The notes: generated by a model not told the origin, from the sequence alone. Shown: positions 7,579 to 17,731, numbered from the stretch's first letter. The stretch is 64,000 nucleotides of DNA from Facklamia languida CCUG 37842 (GCF_000245795.1 NZ_JH601133.1:867169-931168), one strand, 5' to 3'. Program-made: numbers and translations.

Positions 7579-9552
7579 TTAAGGAGCGAGGTGGGGATAG
7601 CGTTCTAAGAAGTCTTCAAGGGCCAGTGCGGCCTCTTCCCAGTGATCAATGGCTTCTTGGGCGGCTTCTTGTTTCTGCTTTAGGGCTTGGTCAAGGTCAA
7701 GCAAGCGGTTTTGGTCATTCTCTTGAGCGGCTTGTGCCATTTCCTCATGCAGGTTGGTAATCGCTTGGTCGATCGCTTCACTCCTTGCCCAAGCAGCTTC
7801 GACACTTGCTTGCAGCTTTTTATAGTCGCTTCGGATCCTCTTATTGACTTCATAGTCATTCGGGGAGCTTTCATGATGGGAGAGGGACTTTTGGTCTGTC
7901 GCATCTGGTTCCTGGTTAAATGCCTCCATTTCGGCCTTCTTGGCCAAATAGTAATCATAGTCTCCTAGGTAGAGGGTCGACCCCTCGGGACTGATTTCAA
8001 TTACCTGGGTGGCGATCCGATTGATAAAATATCGGTCATGTGAGACAAAGAGCAGGGTGCCATCATATTCAATTAAAGCTTCCTCAAGGACTTCTTTGGA
8101 ATCGAGGTCCAAGTGGTTCGTTGGTTCGTCCAATAAAAGGGTATTATCATGCTCGGTTGCCAATAAGGCCAGGGCCAAGCGGGCTTTCTCTCCTCCGCTG
8201 AGCATGCTGACTTTCTTGTCGACAGTATCGCCTGAGAAGAGGAAGGATCCTAAGATGGATCGAATTTGCCATTCATCGGTGGTATCATGGGCTTGCCACA
8301 AGGTTTCTAAGACTGTTCGAGATTCATCCAGTTGGTTGACATTTTGATCATAATAACCAATGCTGACATTGGTCCCCCATTTGAATGTTCCTTGGAGAAG
8401 GGGAAGTTGGTGGAGCAGGGTCTTGAGGAGGGTAGTCTTGCCAACCCCATTGGGCCCAACAATCGCAATCGCATCCTGCTTCTTTAATTCAAGTTGAATG
8501 GCCTGAGCCAGGGGTTGATGGGCTTGATAACCGATGGACAAATCTTCAACATCCAGGACGCGTTCTCCGGACTCCTTGCCACTGGTAAATTGAATACGAG
8601 GCGCCTTTGCGTCTTGTTTAGGCTTTTCAATCCGGTCCATCTTTTCCAGCTGTTTGCGGCGACTTTGAGCGCGTTTGGTCGTGGAAGCGCGGACGATATT
8701 TCTTTTAATGAAGTCTTCCAACTTATGAATCTGGGTCTGCTGTTTGAGGTATTCTTTCATTTCTTTTTCTAGTCGGGCTTCTTTCTCAACAATATAGTCG
8801 GAATAATTTCCTTTATAGAGATGAAGTCGGTGGTGGCGCATCTCAAAGACTTGATTCACCACCCTATCAAGGAAGTAACGGTCGTGTGACACAATTAGAA
8901 GCGCTCCCTTGTAAGACAATAAGTACTGTTCTAACCAGGTTAAAGTGGCCACATCTAGGTGGTTGGTTGGCTCATCCAGGACCAGTAAGTCATAATCCTT
9001 AAGAAGGATTTGGGCAAGGGCCAGTCGGGTCTTCTGTCCCCCTGATAGGGAGTTGACGGGTGTTTGGTAGTCTTCTGGTTTGAAGCCAAAGCCATGAAGG
9101 ACGGTCCGGACGTCAGATTCAATTTGGTAGACATTCTTCTCCTCCAGTGCGAGCTGAACTTGGTCATACCGCTGGATGGCTTCCTGATAAGCTGGGCTGT
9201 CAAATTGGCCTTGGTCTGCTAGGTCAGCGACAGCTTGAGAAGCCTGGATGGCTTCTTGTCTGAGAGTCAAAGACTCACTGAAAACACTCATCATTTCATC
9301 CCAGATGGACTGGGTTGAGTGAAGGGCGACATGCTGCTCCAGGTAACCAATCTTCAGTCCTTTGGCGCGTGAGAAGGCTCCGTCATTGATCGGTTCTTCA
9401 TTCATAATTTGTTTAATGAGTGTCGATTTCCCTGTCCCGTTGCGACCAATTAAGGCAATTCGGTCTCGGTCTTGAATGCTGAAGTTGACCTCTTGATAGA
9501 GGGTCTGGTCTGCGAAACGTCGACTGACATTATTTGCTTGTAATAAGATCAT
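7579..9552 (-). CDS. ydiF: ABC-F family ATPase (YdiF-like)
   Basis: Soluble ribosome-associated ATPase with two fused ABC cassettes and no membrane domain. Walker A motifs are GRNGTGKST and GPNGVGKTT; signatures are LSGGQKTRLALA and LSGGEKARLALA; both Walker B-DEPTNHLD motifs are present. A charged P-site-tRNA interaction linker joins the cassettes, and a C-terminal coiled coil (about residues 555-650) is rich in Glu/Gln/Lys, as in the Uup/YdiF group. The ATG at 9552 gives the normal ABC-F N-terminus MILLQANNVSRRF, with AAAGGTGGG 6-9 bases upstream; an upstream in-frame start is unsupported. In Bacillus subtilis ydiF likewise sits between tsaD and rex; here it is inverted. The subfamily is inferred from synteny. 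Confidence 0.87.
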   Translation of the reverse strand: MILLQANNVSRRFADQTLYQEVNFSIQDRDRIALIGRNGTGKSTLIKQIMNEEPINDGAFSRAKGLKIGYLEQHVALHSTQSIWDEMMSVFSESLTLRQEAIQASQAVADLADQGQFDSPAYQEAIQRYDQVQLALEEKNVYQIESDVRTVLHGFGFKPEDYQTPVNSLSGGQKTRLALAQILLKDYDLLVLDEPTNHLDVATLTWLEQYLLSYKGALLIVSHDRYFLDRVVNQVFEMRHHRLHLYKGNYSDYIVEKEARLEKEMKEYLKQQTQIHKLEDFIKRNIVRASTTKRAQSRRKQLEKMDRIEKPKQDAKAPRIQFTSGKESGERVLDVEDLSIGYQAHQPLAQAIQLELKKQDAIAIVGPNGVGKTTLLKTLLHQLPLLQGTFKWGTNVSIGYYDQNVNQLDESRTVLETLWQAHDTTDEWQIRSILGSFLFSGDTVDKKVSMLSGGEKARLALALLATEHDNTLLLDEPTNHLDLDSKEVLEEALIEYDGTLLFVSHDRYFINRIATQVIEISPEGSTLYLGDYDYYLAKKAEMEAFNQEPDATDQKSLSHHESSPNDYEVNKRIRSDYKKLQASVEAAWARSEAIDQAITNLHEEMAQAAQENDQNRLLDLDQALKQKQEAAQEAIDHWEEAALALEDFLERYPHLAP

Positions 9553-9691
9553 AGCTAGCCCACCTTTACAATATCGGGGATAGTATACCATTAAATAAGT
9601 GATGATAATAGGTCACGAGATCTTTGATTTGCCTTTCAGTACGGCATGATCACTTCCATTTGACACAATCATTAAAAGAACAAATAAATAA

Positions 9692-9720
9692 TTGGCAGAA
9701 TAAAGAAATGATGATATACT
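9692..9720 (+). promoter_or_regulatory. Promoter of rex
   Basis: TTGGCA at 9692-9697 and TATACT at 9715-9720 have the ideal 17-base spacing. The start site would fall near 9727, just before the palindrome at 9735-9748. Confidence 0.78.
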
Positions 9721-9734
9721 AAAATTAAAACTAT

Positions 9735-9748
9735 TGTGATGAATCACA
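9735..9748 (+). promoter_or_regulatory. TGTGAT-GA-ATCACA palindrome downstream of the rex promoter
   Basis: A perfect 6-bp inverted repeat with a 2-base centre overlaps the expected transcription start of rex. Rex operators have TTGTGA and TCACAA half-sites separated by about six bases; here TTGTGA and TCACA are only four bases apart. It may be an atypical autoregulatory Rex site or the site of another regulator. Confidence 0.5.
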
Positions 9749-9798
9749 CAAGGCGTTCCCGATCAAGTGCATAGGCGGGATGCATGAAGGAGGGCTGA

Positions 9799-10458
9799 AT
9801 GATGGTAAAAGAAATTCCAAGAGCGACGGCTAAACGTCTGCCAATTTATCATCGCTATTTACGTTTTTTACATAATGCAGGCAAGTCCCGGATCTCGTCC
9901 ACTGAATTGAGCGAAGCCGTTAAGGTGGATAGCGCGACTATCCGACGGGATTTTTCTTATTTTGGCGCACTCGGCAAACGGGGCTACGGCTATGATGTTG
10001 AATATTTACTGCAATTCTTTAGTAAGGCGCTCAATCAGGACCGATTGGTGACAACTGCACTGATTGGTGTTGGTTCGCTAGGTAATGCCCTCTTGAATTA
10101 CAATTTCCGTAAGTCTAATAATGTTAGGATTGGGGCAGGTTTTGACGTTAACCCAGACCTGGTAGGCACGGTCCATGCGGGTATTCCAATTTACTCGATC
10201 GATGAACTAGAAGCCCAATTGGCGATTCAAGAGATTGAGGTTGCTATCTTAACCGTTCCCCAAGAATTTGCGGATGAGATTATGGATCGACTGATTGCAG
10301 CTGGGATTAAAGGCGTCTTGAACTTTACGCCCTTGCGATTTGAAGCACCCGAATCAGTTCGCATTCAGAATGTCGACCTCACCAATGAATTGCAGACCCT
10401 GATCTACTTTATTAACCAAGATGAACTGGATCCTCAACTCAAGCAGGATGACCACTAA
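9799..10458 (+). CDS. rex: Redox-sensing transcriptional repressor Rex
   Basis: Dimeric repressor that senses the NADH/NAD+ ratio and controls fermentative and respiratory genes. The N-terminal winged helix carries the recognition region [25 protein letters not shown]; the C-terminal Rossmann domain has the dinucleotide loop [12 protein letters not shown] at about residues 92-103, and the domain-swapped C-terminal helix is present. Length of 219 residues is normal. AGGAGG at 9788-9793 serves either the ATG at 9799 (5 bases) or the ATG at 9802 (8 bases); the second is equally likely. Rex lies upstream of groESL as in Bacillus. A palindrome near its promoter suggests possible autoregulation. 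Confidence 0.94.
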   Translation: MMVKEIPRATAKRLPIYHRYLRFLHNAGKSRISSTELSEAVKVDSATIRRDFSYFGALGKRGYGYDVEYLLQFFSKALNQDRLVTTALIGVGSLGNALLNYNFRKSNNVRIGAGFDVNPDLVGTVHAGIPIYSIDELEAQLAIQEIEVAILTVPQEFADEIMDRLIAAGIKGVLNFTPLRFEAPESVRIQNVDLTNELQTLIYFINQDELDPQLKQDDH

Positions 10459-10497
10459 GATGCCTGGCCGCTGAGCGGTCTGGGCGTCTTTTTTTCT
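10459..10497 (+). terminator. Rho-independent terminator after rex
   Basis: GATGCCTGGCCGC and GCGGTCTGGGCGTC form an imperfect GC-rich stem around a TGA loop, followed by seven T. It separates rex from the groE promoter. Confidence 0.8.
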
Positions 10498-10514
10498 TGG
10501 GCTGACGATTTCGC

Positions 10515-10543
10515 TTGCAATTTGGTCAAAGATGGTCTATTAT
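10515..10543 (+). promoter_or_regulatory. groESL promoter
   Basis: TTGCAA at 10515-10520 and TATTAT at 10538-10543 are 17 bases apart; an overlapping TATAAT at 10541-10546 is an alternative -10. The CIRCE operator begins 10-12 bases downstream. Confidence 0.65.
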
Positions 10544-10554
10544 AATCAATGTGA

Positions 10555-10581
10555 TTAGCACTTGATCATCTTGAGTGCTAA
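10555..10581 (+). promoter_or_regulatory. CIRCE operator (HrcA binding site)
   Basis: The inverted repeat TTAGCACTT-N9-GAGTGCTAA matches the CIRCE consensus (TTAGCACTC-N9-GAGTGCTAA) with one mismatch in the left arm. It lies in the groESL leader, so HrcA should repress the operon at low temperature and release it on heat shock. hrcA is outside the window. Confidence 0.95.
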
Positions 10582-10626
10582 ATCAGCGCTTAAATCAAAG
10601 CTCAACGATTAAATGGAGGGAATAAC

Positions 10627-10893
10627 ATGTTAAGACCTTTAGCAAAAAGAATAGTATTAAAAGCAAAGGAAGCCGAAGAAACGACAGCTAGCGGCTTTGT
10701 ACTTCCAAGCTCTGCTCAAGACAAGCAACAAATCGGTGAAGTGATCGCCATTGGTTCTGAGATTGAAGATAAAGATGGAATTAAAGTCGGTGACCAAGTG
10801 ATCTACAAATCATTCTCAGCGACTGAAGTAAAAGACGACGGTCAAGAATTTGTGATTATTGACCTAAAAGAAGTTCTAGCAGTGATCGAATAA
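10627..10893 (+). CDS. groES: Co-chaperonin GroES (Hsp10)
   Basis: Heptameric lid of the GroEL chamber. The 88-residue chain has the N-terminal MLRPLAKRIVLK strand, the mobile loop around EAEETTASGFVLPSSAQDK (residues about 15-33) that contacts GroEL, and the C-terminal EFVIIDLKEVLAVIE strand. At 88 residues it is a few residues shorter than the usual 94, mainly in the roof-loop region (DKDGIKVGDQVIYK). GGAGG at 10616-10620 precedes the ATG. First gene of the CIRCE-controlled groESL operon, 60 bases before groEL. Confidence 0.96.
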   Translation: MLRPLAKRIVLKAKEAEETTASGFVLPSSAQDKQQIGEVIAIGSEIEDKDGIKVGDQVIYKSFSATEVKDDGQEFVIIDLKEVLAVIE

Positions 10894-10938
10894 TTCCCTG
10901 TCTCTGTTTAAGGGACCAGGTTGAGAACAAATAGATAG

Positions 10939-12573
<1,635 letters not shown>

Positions 12574-12585
12574 GTTTAATATGAA

Positions 12586-12625
12586 TGATGACCTGGTCTT
12601 TTAAGACTAGGTCATTTTTCTTTTT
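12586..12625 (+). terminator. Rho-independent terminator of groESL
   Basis: ATGACCTGGTC pairs with GACTAGGTCAT around a TTTTAA loop (one internal mismatch), followed by two T-rich tracts. Confidence 0.88.
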
Positions 12626-12791
12626 TTAATTGAAGACAATCTCCTACGTTTAGTCTATGGCTCTCCCAGTTAATCCTTCGCCAGGCGAGAGCTAGCGAGT
12701 TTTTGCTAGTTCGAGAAAGATGAAATGATAGATTGGATGAGCAGCAATAATCAATTAAGGACAATTACTTTATGACCTAAAGGGAACATGG

Positions 12792-12797
12792 TATACT
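12792..12797 (+). promoter_or_regulatory. Probable -10 box of the LysM protein gene
   Basis: TATACT preceded at 16 bases by a weak TTATGA lies 42 bases before the start codon. The upstream stretch from 12640 holds small hairpins (GCTCTC/GAGAGC and CTAGC/GCTAG) but no riboswitch that I recognise. Confidence 0.5.
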
Positions 12798-12838
12798 AGC
12801 CTTACGGAAATAGATGCTAATGTATAGGGGGAAATAGC

Positions 12839-14758
12839 ATGAAAAATAAAATCAAATTATTGACAAAGTCAGGAATTGCCTTGTTAACGGCGATGACCTT
12901 CATGGGTGCTGCTAAACCTCTGGCCCAGACATATTATACGGTTCAGCCGGGCGATACCTTCTATCATATTGCCCAACGTTACGGCTTAGATTACCATTAC
13001 TTGATGGCCCTCAATGGCCGCTCTTCTTCCTACTTAGATGTGGGGGACCAAATTCTCATCCAAGCAGGATCTCAGGGTGAGGGGGAAGCGGTCAACCCAC
13101 CAAGTGACAATGGACCCGTCAACTCTTCAGGTTATTACCGGGTCCAAGCTGGCGATACGCTCTATGATATTGCCCGAGCATACGGAATGAGTGTGAATTA
13201 TCTGATGGCCCTCAATGGCATCACCTCCACCTACATCCATGTGGGGGATGTCTTAGCTGTGAACCAGACGACGGCTCCTGCGCCTCAGCCACCTACTTCT
13301 TCGAATGGGACGGCCCACTTGGTCCAGCCAGGAGACAACCTCTCCAGTATTGCTTTTACCTACGGGGTGACGGTTGCTCAACTGAGAGCTTGGAATGGTT
13401 TAGTGACGGACTTGATCTATCCAGGTGATCGGATTGCGATCGTGGAAGGTGGAACTTCTTCAATCACTCCTAATCCAACACCACCTAGTCAATCACCAAG
13501 AGGCAATGATTCCACGTCAGCAGGAAGTCATTCGATCGCTCCTGGTGAGACCCTCTACGATATTGCCCGGGCCTACGGTTTATCATACGAACAGCTAATG
13601 GCCTATAACGGACTGTCATCTACGATGATTTATCCGGGTCAAATCCTCTACTTGCCGACAAGTAATGGTTATACACCGGCCCCTAATCCATCTCAATCCA
13701 CCAATCCGAGTCAAGGGCAAAGTCCAAGTCAAACAAGTGAACCCAATGAAACCACGACCCAACCAAGTTCTCAAACAAATGAACCAACTGAAACCACAAC
13801 CCAAGCAAGTTCTCAAACAAATCAGGAAACGACGAGCGAATCATCAGACTCTGAAAGTCGTCCGTCTGACAAGAAAAAGAACAAGAACAAGGTGACTCGC
13901 CTACGGATTCCGCAAACAGCGACTAAGAAAAAGAAAGACTTAGCGGATCCTCAGACTAAGGCTTTAGATCCCGAATCGATTGACTTAGTGACCCATGAGG
14001 TCGTGGAGGGGGAGACGCTGGAGGAGATTGTTGCAGAATATGATGCCTCTATGGACGACGTTCGCACCTGGAACAAATTACTGAATACTGAAGTCCAAGC
14101 GGGTGATATTCTCTACCTATCAGATCCTAGTCAAGCGGTGACTCGCTATGGACAAGTACGGCCTTTGAAGGATGCTTATCCGGTTCATTACCTGGTGAAG
14201 CGGACGGATGACCTGGACGGCTTGGCAGATCTCTTCAATGTGAAGCCCGGTTGGATTCGTCAGTGGAGTGAACTCGAGGACGAAGAAGCCATTGAACCAG
14301 GACAAGAGCTTGTTGTAACTCATCCACAGGCTAAGCCAGACCTCTACACGGTTGAAGCCGAGGACTCCTTAGATTCTATTGCAGAAGCCCACCAAGTTTC
14401 TGTTGAAGCGATCCGTGAATGGAATGGCTTGTTGGATAATGTGATCTATATCGGCGAAGAATTAGCAGTCTCTAATCCAATGCCAACCTACCACCAAGTT
14501 CAACCAGGTGAGACCTTGGAAGTAATTGCTGAGGAATATGATTTGTCAATTGACCAGTTGCGCGAGTGGAACAAACTTCCAGCAGAGACCATGATTGTGA
14601 ATGGCTTGCTCATTGTTTCGGACCCTAAGGTCTATGAAGGGGAAGAAGAGAAGGCCGCTGAAAGTGAAGCCGATACCGCTTCCGATAAGGAAGAAGCAGC
14701 TGAAGAAACAAGCGAAGATACAGACGAGACAACCGAAGCGACAGAAGCAGCCGAATAG
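12839..14758 (+). CDS. Secreted protein with eight LysM repeats, no catalytic domain
   Basis: Predicted cell-wall-binding secreted protein. A signal peptide (charged MKNKIKLLTKS, hydrophobic stretch, cleavage near residue 30) is followed by four well-conserved LysM domains (about residues 31-72, 97-140, 156-200 and 231-273, with GDTFYHIAQRYG-type cores). A Thr/Ser/Gln/Glu-rich linker and a Lys/Arg-rich patch come at about 278-380, then four more divergent, acidic LysM-like domains (about 382-595) and an acidic tail. LysM binds peptidoglycan GlcNAc. No hydrolase, peptidase or anchoring motif is present, so a scaffold or adhesin role is inferred. The C-terminal repeats have lost parts of the GDT core, which suggests divergence of function. 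Own promoter and terminator. Confidence 0.83.
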   Translation: MKNKIKLLTKSGIALLTAMTFMGAAKPLAQTYYTVQPGDTFYHIAQRYGLDYHYLMALNGRSSSYLDVGDQILIQAGSQGEGEAVNPPSDNGPVNSSGYYRVQAGDTLYDIARAYGMSVNYLMALNGITSTYIHVGDVLAVNQTTAPAPQPPTSSNGTAHLVQPGDNLSSIAFTYGVTVAQLRAWNGLVTDLIYPGDRIAIVEGGTSSITPNPTPPSQSPRGNDSTSAGSHSIAPGETLYDIARAYGLSYEQLMAYNGLSSTMIYPGQILYLPTSNGYTPAPNPSQSTNPSQGQSPSQTSEPNETTTQPSSQTNEPTETTTQASSQTNQETTSESSDSESRPSDKKKNKNKVTRLRIPQTATKKKKDLADPQTKALDPESIDLVTHEVVEGETLEEIVAEYDASMDDVRTWNKLLNTEVQAGDILYLSDPSQAVTRYGQVRPLKDAYPVHYLVKRTDDLDGLADLFNVKPGWIRQWSELEDEEAIEPGQELVVTHPQAKPDLYTVEAEDSLDSIAEAHQVSVEAIREWNGLLDNVIYIGEELAVSNPMPTYHQVQPGETLEVIAEEYDLSIDQLREWNKLPAETMIVNGLLIVSDPKVYEGEEEKAAESEADTASDKEEAAEETSEDTDETTEATEAAE

Positions 14759-14800
14759 ATGGTTGAATGACATGTGGCTCGCTGATCAAATCTATTATAA

Positions 14801-14836
14801 AAATCCCTTTCCGTTTGAATGGAAAGGGATCTTTTC
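14801..14836. terminator. Bidirectional terminator between the LysM gene and the flavoprotein gene
   Basis: ATCCCTTTCC and GGAAAGGGAT form a perfect 10-bp stem with an 8-base loop; A-rich sequence on the left and CTTTTC on the right allow termination of both converging genes. Confidence 0.85.
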
Positions 14837-14860
14837 TATTTCATGAATGCTGTGTTCTGG

Positions 14861-16135
14861 TTATTGACGGGCCAAGCTATGCCAAGCAGCATGCTGGCCG
14901 GCAACAGCACCGGTCGTAAAAGCGGCTGTAATATTATAGCCTCCTGTGTAGCCGTTGATGTCTAAGATCTCACCACAGAAGAAGAGGCCAGCCATGAGCT
15001 TAGACTGGAGAGTTTGGGGGACGATTTCTTTTAAGTGAACCCCGCCACCCGTGACAAAGCCTTTCGCGATCGGCTGGCTCCCGTAAGATGTAATGGGAAA
15101 GGCTTTGATGCGCTGCCACAAGGCGGTTATTTGTTGGTGGTCGATTTGCTTATAAGCGCTACCGATCGGGATGTTGACTTGCTGGTGAATTAAGTGGGAC
15201 AATTTCTCAGGAAGGTAGGGTTTAAGGAGGGTCACCAGCTGCTTGTTACGCTGGGCGTCCGCTTCTTCCATCAGATCTGACTGACTGCGGTCCGGGACCA
15301 GGTCAATGGTCAGGTGAGCAGTGGTTGCCTGATTGTGCATGAGAAATTGGTTAACATGCCCCGAACAGCGCAGGATGGCTGGCCCCGAATAGCCAAAGTG
15401 AGTAAAGATCATATCCATCCGATGCGTGACAATCGCTTTATCATGGTCATCCCATAAGGTGACTGCCACATCCCGCAGAGAAATCCCTTGGAGTGTTTTG
15501 TCTTGGATAAACGAATCATTTGATAGCAAGGGGGACTCCGTCGGATAAAAGTCCGTCAAGGTATGGCCAGCAGCCTCTGCCCACTGGTAGCCATCGCCTT
15601 GGGAACCTGTTCTAGGATAGGCCATGCCCCCCACAGCTAGAATCACGGAGTGGGCAGTGATTGTCTGCCCTCGACGAGTGGTAAGCCCCGAGACATGCTT
15701 GTGGACATGGTCATAATTGATCTGGGCTACGGGGTCATCTAGGCGGAGGTCGACTTGTAAATGACTTAATTCAGCGACTAGACAATCGCGAATGGTTCGG
15801 GCAGAATCTGTGACGGGGAACATGCGGCCGTGGTCCTCTTCCTTTAGGGGAATTCCCCGGTCGATAAAGAAGTGCATAATGTCCTCTTGGTCAAATTGAT
15901 CCAGGGTCGAATAAAGGAACTTGCCATTTCCTGGAATATGGGCGATTAAATCATCCCGAGAAGACCGGTTGGTTACGTTACATCGCCCTCCACCTGTCAG
16001 GATCAACTTACGGCCTGGCTTCTGGTTCTTTTCGATGACTAGGACACGGGCCCCATTCATCGCGGCATGGATACCTGCCATCATACCGGATGTTCCGGCT
16101 CCTACTACGATGACATCATAGTCGACTTTAGACAT
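14861..16135 (-). CDS. HI0933/BaiN-family FAD-dependent oxidoreductase (YhiN-like)
   Basis: Two-dinucleotide-fold flavoprotein of unknown substrate. The N-terminus holds the FAD Rossmann loop VIVVGAGTSGMMAGIHAA and the E-K-N-x-x-x-G-R-K-L motif. A GGGRCNVTN segment at about residues 48-56 is the hallmark of the HI0933 family. The second dinucleotide region ILAVGGMAYPRTGSQGDGY and the C-terminal FAD-binding GEILDINGYTGGYNI are complete. Length of 424 residues is normal. Some members (BaiN) reduce bile acid intermediates, but most, including this one, have no assigned reaction. Monocistronic on the minus strand, divergent from rplM. Confidence 0.88.
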   Translation of the reverse strand: MSKVDYDVIVVGAGTSGMMAGIHAAMNGARVLVIEKNQKPGRKLILTGGGRCNVTNRSSRDDLIAHIPGNGKFLYSTLDQFDQEDIMHFFIDRGIPLKEEDHGRMFPVTDSARTIRDCLVAELSHLQVDLRLDDPVAQINYDHVHKHVSGLTTRRGQTITAHSVILAVGGMAYPRTGSQGDGYQWAEAAGHTLTDFYPTESPLLSNDSFIQDKTLQGISLRDVAVTLWDDHDKAIVTHRMDMIFTHFGYSGPAILRCSGHVNQFLMHNQATTAHLTIDLVPDRSQSDLMEEADAQRNKQLVTLLKPYLPEKLSHLIHQQVNIPIGSAYKQIDHQQITALWQRIKAFPITSYGSQPIAKGFVTGGGVHLKEIVPQTLQSKLMAGLFFCGEILDINGYTGGYNITAAFTTGAVAGQHAAWHSLARQ

Positions 16136-16242
16136 GGACTTTCCTCCTTTTGTTATCGATTATAGCATAGAAGGGCAGAGAATTAGGAAGACAGGCCTGA
16201 TCGAAAAAGACAGCCAAACAATCCCGTCAGCCAAAAAAGTGA

Positions 16243-16271
16243 TTGACAGGTCCTTTTATTTTCGGTATTAT
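16243..16271 (+). promoter_or_regulatory. Promoter of rplM-rpsI
   Basis: A perfect TTGACA at 16243-16248 and TATTAT at 16266-16271 with 17-base spacing: one of the strongest promoters in the window, as expected for ribosomal protein genes. Confidence 0.9.
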
Positions 16272-16278
16272 GATGAAC

Positions 16279-16335
16279 GGTATTGTTTACCCCACTAAAG
16301 AGCCCCGGAAACTCTTAGTAACCGTAAACAACTAG
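16279..16335 (+). promoter_or_regulatory. L13 leader RNA upstream of rplM
   Basis: TTGTTTAC at 16283-16290 pairs perfectly with GTAAACAA at 16324-16331, enclosing an inner hairpin AAAGAG (16297-16302)/CTCTT (16312-16316) with a CCCCGGAA loop. Position and shape fit the Firmicute L13 leader, through which ribosomal protein L13 is thought to repress its own operon. Confidence 0.75.
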
Positions 16336-16357
16336 ATAGATAATGGAGGAAAATAAC

Positions 16358-16801
16358 GTGCGTCAAACATATATGGCTAAAAAGAACGAAGTTGAACGCA
16401 ATTGGGTCCTATTGGATGCGACAGATGTGCCATTAGGTCGTCTTTCAGCAGCCGTTGCGTCCATCTTGCGCGGTAAGAACAAACCAACCTATACGCCTCA
16501 CGTAGATACAGGAGACTTTGTCATTGTGATCAATGCAGAGAAAGTCGCTTTAACAGGTAAGAAAGTAACAGACAAGAAATATTATGACTATTCAGGACAC
16601 CCAGGTGGTATGCGTGTAACCACTGCTGGTGAAATGCGTGATAAGAAGCCAACCCGTTTAATTGAACGTTCTGTTAAGGGAATGCTTCCAGATAATCGCT
16701 TAGGACGTAAGCAATTCACTAAACTTTTCGTCTATGTGGGATCTGAACACCAACATGCAGCTCAACAACCGCAAGCAATTGATATTAATACGATTATTTA
16801 A
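16358..16801 (+). CDS. rplM: 50S ribosomal protein L13
   Basis: Early-assembly protein of the large ribosomal subunit. The 147-residue chain begins [21 protein letters not shown], a typical L13 N-terminus, has [18 protein letters not shown] and the [12 protein letters not shown] segment, and ends DINTII. The GTG at 16358 was chosen because GGAGGA at 16345-16350 lies 7 bases upstream; the ATG at 16343 overlaps that site and is rejected. Transcribed with rpsI from the TTGACA promoter through the L13 leader. Confidence 0.96.
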   Translation: MRQTYMAKKNEVERNWVLLDATDVPLGRLSAAVASILRGKNKPTYTPHVDTGDFVIVINAEKVALTGKKVTDKKYYDYSGHPGGMRVTTAGEMRDKKPTRLIERSVKGMLPDNRLGRKQFTKLFVYVGSEHQHAAQQPQAIDINTII

Positions 16802-16812
16802 GGAGGGATTAA

Positions 16813-17205
16813 ATGGCTACAGTACAATACTTAGGAACGGGACGTCGGAAGAATTCATCAGCTCGTGTACGTTTAGTACCTGGAACGGGTGAATTTACTG
16901 TAAATGGTAAGACATTGGAAGAGTACATTCCATTTGCCCACTTACACGAAGTAATCAAGCAACCTTTCAACGCTACAGAGACCCTTGGCTCATATGATAT
17001 CATCGTGAATGTTCGCGGTGGTGGCTTCTCAGGCCAAGCAGGAGCAATCCGTCATGGAATCGCACGTGCCCTATTAAATGTAGATCCTGACTTCCGTTCA
17101 GCACTCAAGTCCGCTGGCTTGTTAACTCGTGACCCACGGATGGTTGAACGTAAGAAACCAGGTCTTAAGAAAGCGCGTAAAGCGTCACAATTCTCAAAAC
17201 GTTAA
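16813..17205 (+). CDS. rpsI: 30S ribosomal protein S9
   Basis: Small-subunit head protein whose C-terminal tail reaches the P-site tRNA. The 130-residue chain has the [21 protein letters not shown]-terminus, [19 protein letters not shown] in the middle, and ends in the invariant basic tail [17 protein letters not shown] at 16801-16806 precedes the ATG. Second gene of the rplM-rpsI operon; a strong terminator follows. Confidence 0.97.
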   Translation: MATVQYLGTGRRKNSSARVRLVPGTGEFTVNGKTLEEYIPFAHLHEVIKQPFNATETLGSYDIIVNVRGGGFSGQAGAIRHGIARALLNVDPDFRSALKSAGLLTRDPRMVERKKPGLKKARKASQFSKR

Positions 17206-17228
17206 TATTATTGTTATATCAATGTTTC

Positions 17229-17266
17229 AAGCACTTCATGGTTCACACCATGGGGTGTCTTTTGGT
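17229..17266 (+). terminator. Rho-independent terminator after rpsI
   Basis: GCACTTCATGGT pairs with ACCATGGGGTGT (12 bp with G-U pairs) around a TCAC loop, followed by CTTTT. Confidence 0.82.
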
Positions 17267-17292
17267 TTAGGACTCATTTAGAAAATATAGTC

Positions 17293-17314
17293 AAGTCCAT
17301 AATCCTGTGTAAAA
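17293..17314. repeat. Probable terminal inverted repeat of a decayed IS256-family element
   Basis: AAGTCCATAATCCTGTGTAA resembles the terminal repeat known for IS256 (AAGTCC followed by TATAATTGTGTAA). It lies 26 bases beyond the stop codon of the transposase remnant, exactly where the right end of the element should be. No partner repeat was found on the other side. Confidence 0.6.
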
Positions 17315-17339
17315 TACTATACAATGTCTTATCGGTTTC

Positions 17340-17640
17340 TTACTGATCCAACTTAATATATTTTTTTGTAGAGATCAGCCATTCATCATGAAGATCCATA
17401 AGAACAGCGCCTATTAATCGATTAGTTGAAGCTCGATTGGGGAAGATACGAATGGTCTCTTCCTTCGGCTGACTCCTTGGTTCAGACTTTAAAAAAGGTT
17501 GGTACTTTTTAGGCGGTTGTGATCATTGTCAATTATTGTATAATGTAAAGCATCTTCGAAGCCTTTATATTAGCTATCAAGTGTTGAATGTTTCTTGGTA
17601 AAGTAAATAATTTTCTCAAAGAAATCCTCTGATAAAACAT
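17340..17640 (-). pseudogene. Decayed IS256-family (mutator-type) transposase, C-terminal part
   Basis: On the minus strand the last 40 or so codons read TIRIFPNRASTNRLIGAVLM and then DLHDEWLISTKKYI, which is the conserved C-terminus of IS256-family transposases. Upstream the reading continues in another frame as FEDALHYTIIDNDHNRLKST and SLNQGVSRRK, the region that in intact relatives contains the final catalytic Glu, here replaced by a stop (LF-stop-SLNQ). A second in-frame stop is at 17570-17572. One frameshift (about 17455-17470) and at least two stops make it non-functional. The 5' limit is unclear; the same frame stays open to about 17700 without recognisable similarity. A fossil of an insertion in the rpsI downstream region. 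Confidence 0.8.
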
Positions 17641-17731
17641 CCACGAGAATAAGGTAGTTGTACAGTTCAATTACTAAGAGTCGCTTGTGGGAGATTAATT
17701 GAATTCGTGAAATTGAATAGGAGATAATAAT

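Noticed and set aside
12640-12838. Possible c-di-AMP (ydaO) or other riboswitch before the LysM gene
   Set aside because: Only short hairpins are present; the conserved ydaO core was not found.
13000-14700. LysM repeat cluster as a tandem DNA repeat or CRISPR-like array
   Set aside because: The units share protein motifs but little DNA identity and have long, varied spacers; no array of identical repeats exists anywhere in the window.
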